Assembly (NCBI RefSeq): GCF_014650655.1
Contig: NZ_BMVJ01000001.1
Span: 304,724-342,996, forward strand
Origin: Streptomyces anandii JCM 4720
Lineage (GTDB): Bacteria; Actinomycetota; Actinomycetes; Streptomycetales; Streptomycetaceae
DNA length: 38,273 nt
Direction: 5' to 3'
Below, in pieces: positions 32,420-38,273 of the stretch. The translations under genes were made by a program, and so were the position numbers. The notes beneath the pieces were generated by a model. The model was given only the letters and a program-made list of their open reading frames with translations, was not told the DNA's origin and made no database searches. Each line of letters begins with the position of its first letter. Position 1 is the first letter of the stretch.

Positions 32420-32488
32420 AGGCAGGAGTGGCGGGTCGGCGCCGTCGGCGGAGTGGAGGCCGGGGCGCCGACGGGGCAGGCTTGGGGG

Positions 32489-33643
32489 ATGAAGTCGCTC
32501 TTGCGGTCGCCTCCGCTGTCAGGAGCGGGCCGTCGCGGGCGGGCCCTCTTCGCGCTGCAGTGCGTGCCCTTCCTGATCGCCCTCGCCGTGCTGGTCATCG
32601 AGCTCACGCCCGCGCATTTCATCTACACCGGCCCCTTCCTCACCGCGGTCCCCGCACTGGCCGCCGTCGCGATGGGGCCCAGGGGCACCGGCGCGGCCGC
32701 CGCCGTCGCGCTGGTGATCAGCGTCATCACCGCCACCTGGAACGGCGCCTGGGGCTCCCTGCAGGTCTACACCAACTTCCTCGCCCTCGCCCTGGTCACC
32801 GTCGCCGGCGTCTTCACCAGCAGCGCCGTACAGGCCCGCAGACAGCGCGAACTCGACCAGATGCGCCGGATCGCCGTCGCGGCCCAGGACGTCGTACTGC
32901 GCCCCGTGCCCGCGCGGCTCGGCCCCGTCGAGGCGGGCAGTCTGTGCCTCGCGGCCGGTACCGGCGCCCGGGTCGGCGGGGATCTCTACGAGGCCGTGCA
33001 GACGCGGTACGGCGTCCGCATGATCGTGGGGGACGTGCGGGGCAAGGGGCTGACCGCGGTGCGGGCCGTCGCCGTGACCCTCGGCGCCTTCCGTGAGGCC
33101 GTGCACTACGAGGACGAGCTCGTCGAGGTCATGAACCGCTGCGCCGCCGCGCTGCACCGGGAAGTCGCGGTCCCTGGGGCGTACGACCAGGAAGTCCTGC
33201 TGGAAGGGTTCACCACGGCGCTCATCGCCCAGGTGCCCGAGGACTCCGTCGTGCAACTGGTCAACCGCGGCCATCCGCCGCCCCTGCTGCTGCACCGGGG
33301 AAGGGCCACGGCACTGATGCCGGCCACACCCCTGCCCCCGCTCGGCCTCGAGGACCTCGCCGACGGCCTCACCACCAAGCCCGAGACCTACGAGTTCCTC
33401 CCGGGCGACCGCCTGCTCCTCTACACCGACGGCGTCATCGAGGCCCGCGACGGCGCCGGCGAGTTCTTCGACCTGCCCAAGACCATGGAGCGGATCGGCG
33501 CGGACGTCACTCCGGCCGAGTTCCTGGACCAGCTCCACCAGTCGCTGACCCGGCACACCGAGGGCGATCTCACCGACGACGTCGCCATGATCCTCGCGGA
33601 CCGCCGGCGAACGGCAGAAACCCGCTCCAGGCGGCAGGTGTGA
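32489..33643 (+). CDS. Membrane-bound SpoIIE/PP2C-type serine phosphatase
   Basis: 384 residues from the ATG at 32489; the frame is open back to 32453. The N-terminal part has three transmembrane segments: LFALQCVPFLIALAVLVIEL, FLTAVPALAAVAMG with AAAAVALVISVITA, and FLALALVTVAGVFTSSAV. A short coiled linker (QARRQRELDQMRRIAVAAQDVVLR) leads to the SpoIIE-type phosphatase domain, whose metal residues are in GGDLYEAVQ, VGDVRGKGLTAV, LYTDGVIEARD and LTDDVAMIL. Such phosphatases act on anti-anti-sigma factors or other phosphoproteins in partner-switching control. No extracellular sensor domain is visible. The last 74 bases overlap, antisense, the end of a DUF397 gene. Its target is not adjacent. 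Confidence 0.92.
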   Translation: MKSLLRSPPLSGAGRRGRALFALQCVPFLIALAVLVIELTPAHFIYTGPFLTAVPALAAVAMGPRGTGAAAAVALVISVITATWNGAWGSLQVYTNFLALALVTVAGVFTSSAVQARRQRELDQMRRIAVAAQDVVLRPVPARLGPVEAGSLCLAAGTGARVGGDLYEAVQTRYGVRMIVGDVRGKGLTAVRAVAVTLGAFREAVHYEDELVEVMNRCAAALHREVAVPGAYDQEVLLEGFTTALIAQVPEDSVVQLVNRGHPPPLLLHRGRATALMPATPLPPLGLEDLADGLTTKPETYEFLPGDRLLLYTDGVIEARDGAGEFFDLPKTMERIGADVTPAEFLDQLHQSLTRHTEGDLTDDVAMILADRRRTAETRSRRQV

Positions 33644-33800
33644 GGGCGAGGCGGGGGCCGTGGGGGTTCTTGGAGTCGCGGACGTGGACCGAGACGGCCT
33701 CTATGGCGACCTCCACGCAGTCACTGGGGTTGCTGCTGTCGCTGTACGTGCTCTTGAACCACGTCAGGTCACGGTCCCGGCCCGCTTCCTTCGGCTTCAT
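33570..33800 (-). CDS. DUF397 protein (partner of the second WhiJ-like regulator)
   Basis: 76 residues. The DUF397 core is clear: LTWFKSTYSDSSNPSDCVEVA, then VHVRDSKNPHGPRLALTPAAWSGFL. It carries an unusual extra tail, PFAGGPRGSWRRRR, encoded antisense to the end of the SpoIIE-type phosphatase gene, so the two convergent genes overlap by 74 bases. The ATG at 33800 overlaps the stop of the XRE gene by four bases (ATGA), giving translational coupling. Confidence 0.92.
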   Translation of the reverse strand: MKPKEAGRDRDLTWFKSTYSDSSNPSDCVEVAIEAVSVHVRDSKNPHGPRLALTPAAWSGFLPFAGGPRGSWRRRR

Positions 33801-34672
33801 GTCTCCCCCAGCAGTTGTTCGACGAAGGCGAGCGACTCTCCCGCCGTCAGCGCCTCGGCCCGGATGATGCCATAGCGCAGTTCGAGGATTCTGAGCTGCC
33901 GGAGGTCGGACACAGGACGATTGCCGAACTCGTCGTCGGCCCGTCCGACCGCCGTGCCGTCCACGAACTTCAGCACCTGAATCCGCCCACCCGTACCCGG
34001 GTGATCCCCACGTGTCGTCGGCATCACCTGGATCTCGACATGACGCAACTGCGCCACCTGCAAAAGGTGTTCGAGTTGCCTGCGCAGGACCATCTTGCCC
34101 CCGACCGGGCGGCGCAGCGTCACCTCTTCCTGGACGAAACTCAGCTCCGGCGCGGGAACCCGCTCGAAGACCGCCTTACGCGCCATGCGAGCCGCCAGGG
34201 CTCGTTCGAGTTCGTCCTCCGACAGCACGGGGCGCCGTGTGCCGAGCAGGGCGCGCGCGTACTCCTCGGTCTGCAGGAGTCCGTGCAGGTTGTGGCTGCC
34301 GTACGACAGCAGCTCGACCGCCTGCGCCTCCAGCTTCGCCAGGTCGCGCACCTTCTTCGGGTAGCGGACCCGCCGTACGTCCTCCTTCATCGCCGAGAGC
34401 AGGCCGCCCGCCGCCAGTATCTCGTCCGCCCTGTCCAGGTACTCGGGACGGGGGATCCGCCTGCCGCCCTCGATCTTGTAGACCAGGTCCTCGCCGTAGC
34501 CCACGGCCAAGCCGAACTCCGCGGCCCGCATCCCCGCCGCCTCGCGCCGCAGCTTCAACTGCCGCCCCACCGTGGCGACCACGGCCACGCCCCAGTCGTC
34601 GTCCGGGTCCACCTCCCAGCCAGGCTCGTCCGCCTCACCGCTCGGGCCCGCCGCCTCGCCGTCCACCGTCAT
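33797..34672 (-). CDS. Second XRE-family regulator with DUF5753 domain (WhiJ-like)
   Basis: 291 residues. An acidic leader (residues 1-30) precedes the helix-turn-helix VGRQLKLRREAAGMRAAEFGLAVGYGEDLVYKIEGGRRIP. The DUF5753 domain follows: LSYGSHNLHGLLQTEEYARALL, ALAARMARKAVFERVPAPELSFVQEEVTLRR, LEHLLQVAQLRHVEIQVMPT, ending LRYGIIRAEALTAGESLAFVEQLL. It makes the usual pair with the overlapping DUF397 gene but, unlike the first locus, no anti-sigma-type ATPase is adjacent; a SpoIIE-type phosphatase gene converges instead. A perfect 14-bp palindrome lies 25 bases upstream of the ATG and may be its operator. The coupled two-gene unit upstream runs in the same direction and may be co-expressed. 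Confidence 0.92.
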   Translation of the reverse strand: MTVDGEAAGPSGEADEPGWEVDPDDDWGVAVVATVGRQLKLRREAAGMRAAEFGLAVGYGEDLVYKIEGGRRIPRPEYLDRADEILAAGGLLSAMKEDVRRVRYPKKVRDLAKLEAQAVELLSYGSHNLHGLLQTEEYARALLGTRRPVLSEDELERALAARMARKAVFERVPAPELSFVQEEVTLRRPVGGKMVLRRQLEHLLQVAQLRHVEIQVMPTTRGDHPGTGGRIQVLKFVDGTAVGRADDEFGNRPVSDLRQLRILELRYGIIRAEALTAGESLAFVEQLLGET

Positions 34673-34696
34673 CCGTGCCCCCCGGGTCCCGCGCGT

Positions 34697-34710
34697 CCTG
34701 TCGCGACAGG
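34697..34710. promoter_or_regulatory. 14-bp perfect palindrome upstream of the second WhiJ-like gene
   Basis: CCTGTCGCGACAGG sits in the 114-base gap between the two-gene unit and the XRE gene, 25 bases before the XRE start on the minus strand. It is a plausible autoregulatory site. Nothing else is recognised in the gap. Confidence 0.5.
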
Positions 34711-34786
34711 GCCGACCGTAGAGGCCCGGGCCGCGCCGGGTGGCCGGAAGCAGCTCAGCGGCACGCCTACGGGTGACGCGACGTCG

Positions 34787-35623
34787 TCAGACCAGCAGTT
34801 CGACGTCCTCGGTGGTGTCGATCGGCTGGACCACCCAGTGGCCCGGGGACATCTCGATGGACATGCGGCGGATCCGGGTCGCCCAGGTCGGTGGCCATTG
34901 GGTTTCCTCGTCCCAGCGGAGCCAGGAGAGATCGACGTCGTCCAGGTCCACGTCTCGCATGTCCGCGCCGCCGTAGTCGTCGGAGATCTCGTTCAGGAGG
35001 TCCGAGACAAGGGTGACGATGACGCGGGCCCTGGCGATCGTCATGCCGACGCGTGTGAGTCTCGGGGCCGAGCCCATCAGGCGGGGGCCGTTGAGGGACC
35101 CGGCGCACGAGTCCAGGGAGAGGGTGACGAGATCGGTGGTGATCAGCAGGAATTCGAAAAGGCGACGGAGCCCGGTTCCCGGGTGGGACTCGAGCAGCGC
35201 CGGGACCTCGTCATTGATCTGCTTCCTCAAGACCAGTGCCTGTGCCGCGGATCGGAGTGAGACGGCAGTGCGGTGCCGGTACTGCTCGGAGGAGGCGAAC
35301 GGCGAGAGGTTGAGGAGCGACAGTTCGTCGACCGGTTCCATGAATCGGGTGAAGGTACTTCTGAGAGCCTGCACCGCGTCCCGGGACCTGAGCCTCTCCC
35401 CGACGGATAAACCCGCCGCGACTTCCCTCAGTTGGGCGAGGTGCCGCACGTATTCCTCGTAGTCCGCCAGGACCGCTTCATACGTTGACCTCGCGAGGGG
35501 AAACTGCTCCCTCCTGGGGGCCAGCCCCTCCCGCGCGGGGGGCGGTGGGCGGCGAAAGGCGGGCGCCCGGCGGGAGATCACGGCGACCAGCCGGCCCGCG
35601 AACGAATCTGCTGCCAGCGCCAT
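34787..35623 (-). CDS. Unknown protein with pentapeptide-like C-terminus (278 aa), second gene of a coupled pair
   Basis: 278 residues starting at the ATG at 35623, which shares one base with the stop of the upstream membrane-protein gene (TGATG). I do not recognise the family. Residues about 45-200 are helical and charged (YEAVLADYEEYVRHLAQLREV, RSTFTRFMEPVDEL), with a short hydrophobic patch LFEFLLITTDLVTLSL. Near the end comes a pentapeptide-like run, MRDVDLDDVDLSWLRWD, then EETQWPPTWATRIRRMS. A similar LRW...TRWPP...W ending occurs, from memory, at the C-terminus of some Streptomyces pentapeptide-repeat proteins. No signal peptide is seen. The tight coupling to a membrane protein suggests that the two act together at the membrane. 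No enzyme motif is present. Confidence 0.75.
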   Translation of the reverse strand: MALAADSFAGRLVAVISRRAPAFRRPPPPAREGLAPRREQFPLARSTYEAVLADYEEYVRHLAQLREVAAGLSVGERLRSRDAVQALRSTFTRFMEPVDELSLLNLSPFASSEQYRHRTAVSLRSAAQALVLRKQINDEVPALLESHPGTGLRRLFEFLLITTDLVTLSLDSCAGSLNGPRLMGSAPRLTRVGMTIARARVIVTLVSDLLNEISDDYGGADMRDVDLDDVDLSWLRWDEETQWPPTWATRIRRMSIEMSPGHWVVQPIDTTEDVELLV

Positions 35624-36180
35624 CACACGCTCCCCCCTGGGGTGCCCGGATCCCGCACCGCTGCCGTATTGCTCTGGGTATCCGTACCCTGTGCGTCCTG
35701 TCGCGGAACGAGCGGAGCGGACTCCTGCGGGGGCACCACCGGCTGGGAACCGTCCAGTTGCGCTCGCTGGTTGTTCTGGTGCTGCATCACCGCGCCGATC
35801 ACGGCGTCCTTGCTCACCTGCGTGACCAGGGTGACCAGGGCGAGCGACTTCTCCATGACGGTGAGGGCACCCGCGCCGACGATCAGGGCGATCCACGGTG
35901 TCGTGCCGTGCGGCGGGCTCGCCGCGAGTGCGCCGGCGACGCCGCCGCCGACCACCACCCGCAGGACCGCGCCGAGCAGGTAGGCGAGCCACCCGGGAGC
36001 GGGCAGCTCCTCGTCGCCGGGCCGCGACTGCGCCCTGGGGGCCGAGGGTCCCGCGCCGACGCTCGCCGAAGAGACGTTCCAAGGCCTTTTCCGGTGCCAC
36101 CGCACGGCTCTGCAGTAGTCGAGAACCTCGATGGCGAAGCCGCCGAAGGCGCCCCAGTAGGCGGCCGTTAACCACTCCAT
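35623..36180 (-). CDS. Unknown small membrane protein (185 aa), first gene of a coupled pair
   Basis: 185 residues from the ATG at 36180. Three hydrophobic segments are likely: TAAYWGAFGGFAIEVLDY near the N-terminus, WLAYLLGAVLRVVVGGGVAGALAA, and TPWIALIVGAGALTVMEKSLALVTLV. Between the first and second is a polar, Pro/Ser-rich loop, and the last 60 residues are a Gln/Pro/Asp-rich disordered tail (QHQNNQRAQLDGSQPVVPP). The N-terminal YWGAFGGFA pattern is one I have seen in other actinobacterial small membrane proteins, but no function is known to me. It diverges from the surface-protein gene across 171 bases and is coupled to the following gene. Confidence 0.75.
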   Translation of the reverse strand: MEWLTAAYWGAFGGFAIEVLDYCRAVRWHRKRPWNVSSASVGAGPSAPRAQSRPGDEELPAPGWLAYLLGAVLRVVVGGGVAGALAASPPHGTTPWIALIVGAGALTVMEKSLALVTLVTQVSKDAVIGAVMQHQNNQRAQLDGSQPVVPPQESAPLVPRQDAQGTDTQSNTAAVRDPGTPGGSV

Positions 36181-36351
36181 GGAGGGAGGTTACGGGGGTG
36201 GGGCGGGGCGTGCGGGAGAATTGCGGCAGGTTCCCGTGAAGGGACGCACCTCCGCCGCGTACAACCTTCCGGTGGCCTGCGCGGTCATGGTGGCAGCGTT
36301 CGGTTGTTGTTCGGGTTGCCGCCGGGCGCGGGACGTCTGCGGAGGGGATCT

Positions 36352-38031
36352 GTGAGAGTGCGCGAGGGGCGTTGGGGGGCCGGGGTCGCCGGTGGGGTGC
36401 TGGTGCTGGCCGGCCTGGGGGTCGGCGGGGCCGGCGGGACGGCCGTGGCGGACGGGGGTGGGCTGGAGGTCCGGTCCGATCTCGGGCACTACGCGCTGGA
36501 CGCGACGCCGTACACCGACCTGGGCAGCTCCGGGGACAGCCTCACGCTGCTGAACACCGGCACGAAGAAGGTGAAGTCGTACACGATCACGATCGACTAC
36601 ACCTCGCTCAAGGGGATCGCCGAGGTCACCCTGCCGGGGTGCGGGCAGAAGTCCGAGGGGGTGCTGAGCTGCTCGCCCGCCTATCCGCCCGCCCCGGGCA
36701 AGGGGGCGTCCCTGGGCACGCTCAGCGCGCGGTCCCTGAAGGGCGCGAAGGCCGGCGCCACCGGGGAGATCCGGATCGGCGGGCAGGCGGACGGCGTGGC
36801 GATGGCCGAGAAGGTCTGGACGGTCACCGTCAAGGACGCCGGGCTGGTCGCGGACCGTACGATCGGGACCGTCGCCGGCAAGGTCGAGCCGGGGTCCCTG
36901 GTGCGTCCTGGCATCGGTTACACCAACTACGGCGCCGAGGCGATCGACGGCGCGTACTTCCTCATGTACGGCGCGGGCGCCTCGTTCCGGCAGGAGTTCG
37001 GCAACTGCACGTACGGCACGCTGCCCGTCCGGATGGACGGCGACCCCAACGGTGAACTCACCGACGTGTCCTACCCGGCGGCCCTCTGCCACGTCGAGGA
37101 CACCATCGAGCCGGGGCAGTCCTACGACCTGTACCCGGGCGAGCTGAAGATCGCCGGCGATGTGCGGGGCGCCAGTTGGTCAGTCTTCAGGTCCAAGCCC
37201 GAGGAGCTGAGGAAGCTCACCGACGTCCACGCCGGGCACGGCCCGAAGCTCCAGCTCGTGCCGCGGCCGGCCGACGCGCCGGAGGGCGAGCCCCGACTGG
37301 GGCTCCACGACGTCCACTACGCGGTCGACAACACCACGGACATCGAGGCCGTCGGGGCCTCGGTGCGGGGGCGTCCGGGCGGCACCGTCACCGCGGAGAT
37401 CGGGTTCCGCAACAACGGCCCCGCGCGCACGGCCACCTGGACCGGCAGCAGGCCCATCGAGGACCCCTCGGTGCGTACGGTCTTCACCGTCCCGGCCGGC
37501 ACGACCGTGGTGAAGGTGCCGGAGCGGTGCCACACGACGGTCGACGGCGATTACTCCACCGCGCCCGGCGGCAAGGTCTACGAGTGCGTGCAGAAGACCA
37601 CGGACTGGGTGATCGAGAACGGCGCGCGGCTGGTGTGGTCCTTCGGGCTGCGCGTCGACAAGCCGTCCGCGCTCAAGCCCGGCAAGGTCACCCTGAAGGT
37701 CCTCAGCGAGAGCGACAGCGACCCGGAGAACGACACCGCCGCCGTCACGGTGACGGTGCCGGGCGGGGGCGGGAGCACGGGTGGCGGCGGCACCACGGGC
37801 GGTGGCGGCGACTCCGGCGGCAACGGGAACGGGGGCGCATCCGGCGGCACCGCCGCGTCGGGCGGTACGACGACCGGTGGTGGCGCCCAGGAGTCCTCCG
37901 TGACCGGCGGCTCCATGGCCGGCACGGGCGCCGGCACCCTCCCCTGGATCGCCGGCACGGCGGGCCTCCTGGCCGTGGCCGTGGGTGCCGGCGTCTTCGT
38001 CCTGGCCCGCCGCCGCAGGGGCGGCGCCTGA
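36352..38031 (+). CDS. Secreted surface protein with Gly-rich stalk and C-terminal membrane anchor
   Basis: 559 residues from a GTG with GGAGGG five bases upstream; the frame is open back to 36304. The N-terminal signal peptide WGAGVAGGVLVLAGLGVG ends near GTAVADGG. The body (about 30-460) is beta-rich and repeats a DUF11/CARDB-like theme: SLTLLNTGTKKVKSYTITI, IGYTNYGAEAIDGAYF, IGFRNNGPARTATW, DPENDTAAVTVTV, with paired cysteines as in LPGCGQKSEGVLSC. A Gly/Ser/Thr stalk (about 465-520) leads to SMAGTGAGTLPW, a hydrophobic helix and RRRRGGA. This is the layout of a wall-anchored protein, although the TG motif is not a clear LPxTG/LAxTG sortase signal. The partner or ligand is unknown. Confidence 0.85.
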   Translation: MRVREGRWGAGVAGGVLVLAGLGVGGAGGTAVADGGGLEVRSDLGHYALDATPYTDLGSSGDSLTLLNTGTKKVKSYTITIDYTSLKGIAEVTLPGCGQKSEGVLSCSPAYPPAPGKGASLGTLSARSLKGAKAGATGEIRIGGQADGVAMAEKVWTVTVKDAGLVADRTIGTVAGKVEPGSLVRPGIGYTNYGAEAIDGAYFLMYGAGASFRQEFGNCTYGTLPVRMDGDPNGELTDVSYPAALCHVEDTIEPGQSYDLYPGELKIAGDVRGASWSVFRSKPEELRKLTDVHAGHGPKLQLVPRPADAPEGEPRLGLHDVHYAVDNTTDIEAVGASVRGRPGGTVTAEIGFRNNGPARTATWTGSRPIEDPSVRTVFTVPAGTTVVKVPERCHTTVDGDYSTAPGGKVYECVQKTTDWVIENGARLVWSFGLRVDKPSALKPGKVTLKVLSESDSDPENDTAAVTVTVPGGGGSTGGGGTTGGGGDSGGNGNGGASGGTAASGGTTTGGGAQESSVTGGSMAGTGAGTLPWIAGTAGLLAVAVGAGVFVLARRRRGGA

Positions 38032-38146
38032 CCGGTCTCCGCGAGCGGTCACCTCACCCCGGCTTCCCGGTGCTCCCCGACGGCCTCCGAGGGACACTGC
38101 GGCTAGGCTCTGGCCAGGACGGGCTTGATCCGAACGGGAGGCCGGG

Positions 38147-38273
38147 ATGACGGCGCCGGGACGCAGGAGCAGTACCTTCACGCGGCTGCTGCGGCACGGC
38201 TTCACCGATGCCTCCGCCGCCGAGCGGCTGCTGGAGAGCCCGGAGCTCGCGCCGGTGCGGAACGACCCGGTAC
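38147..38273 (+). CDS. glnE: GlnE glutamine synthetase adenylyltransferase (N-terminal part, cut by window edge)
   Basis: The first 42 codons only; the gene runs past the right edge. GlnE adds and removes AMP on glutamine synthetase to set its activity to nitrogen supply. The visible part reads MTAPGRRSSTFTRLLRHGFT and then DASAAERLLESPELAPV, which I recall as the N-terminus of actinobacterial GlnE. No catalytic motif is inside the window, so the call depends on that memory plus the nearby glnA2-type gene. The ATG at 38147 has GGGAGG five bases upstream. The 115-base gap before it holds a TAGGCT (38104-38109) that could be a -10 box. Confidence 0.75.
   Translation, partial: MTAPGRRSSTFTRLLRHGFTDASAAERLLESPELAPVRNDPV

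Noticed and set aside
1..38273. CRISPR arrays, tRNA/rRNA genes, insertion sequences, prophage or integrase attachment sites
   Set aside because: No regularly spaced repeats with unique spacers, no tRNA-like cloverleaf, and no transposase or integrase motif was seen by eye.

Overview
The window is chromosomal DNA of a Streptomyces-type actinomycete. Support comes from the very high GC content, GTG starts, XRE/DUF397 regulator pairs, a large SARP-type regulator, F420 metabolism, and a gene set (panB, nadE, a glnA2-type synthetase, glnE) that I recall as clustered in Streptomyces coelicolor. I see no rRNA, tRNA, CRISPR array, prophage or transposase. Most of the window is ordinary core chromosome with accessory patches.

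Left part (1-7300). An iron-uptake operon (efeO, then efeB cut by the window edge) is read leftwards behind a good iron-box candidate. Next come a PhzF-like gene carrying in-frame repeat insertions, a heme oxygenase and methionine aminopeptidase pair, a SPOR-like small protein, a SIS-like protein, an NADPH:F420 oxidoreductase, a small membrane protein and an M50 metalloprotease.

Middle part (7490-18600). A 1,221-residue SARP/NB-ARC/TPR regulator is followed by a DrrA/DrrB-type ABC exporter and panB. A 14-TM MFS exporter with a perfect 29-bp operator-like palindrome precedes a TetR gene. A membrane-anchored EEP-family phosphodiesterase and a SAM methyltransferase follow.

Accessory patch 1 (18618-22001). 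An anti-sigma-type ATPase diverges from a WhiJ-like XRE/DUF5753 regulator with its DUF397 partner. Next come two overlapping paralogous ATP-grasp genes whose C-terminal motifs look like RimK or inositol-phosphate-kinase (ITPK) enzymes. This is my best candidate for an undescribed biochemical unit.

Right-middle part (22019-33643). The genes are nadE, an alpha/beta hydrolase, a secreted sedolisin protease, and a DUF3105/DUF305 envelope pair. An nsrR-hmp nitric-oxide response module has matching operator candidates before both genes. A glnA2-type synthetase and a membrane SpoIIE-type phosphatase follow.

Accessory patch 2 (33570-36180). A second XRE/DUF397 pair follows a translationally coupled two-gene unit of unknown function, made of a small membrane protein and a helical protein with a pentapeptide-like C-terminus. 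The window closes with a cell-wall-type surface protein and the first codons of glnE.

One recurring non-coding pattern is short GC-rich tandem repeats (14, 14+7 and 21 bp units) between convergent gene ends. All coordinates and motifs were read by eye, and family assignments rest on remembered motifs rather than searches.
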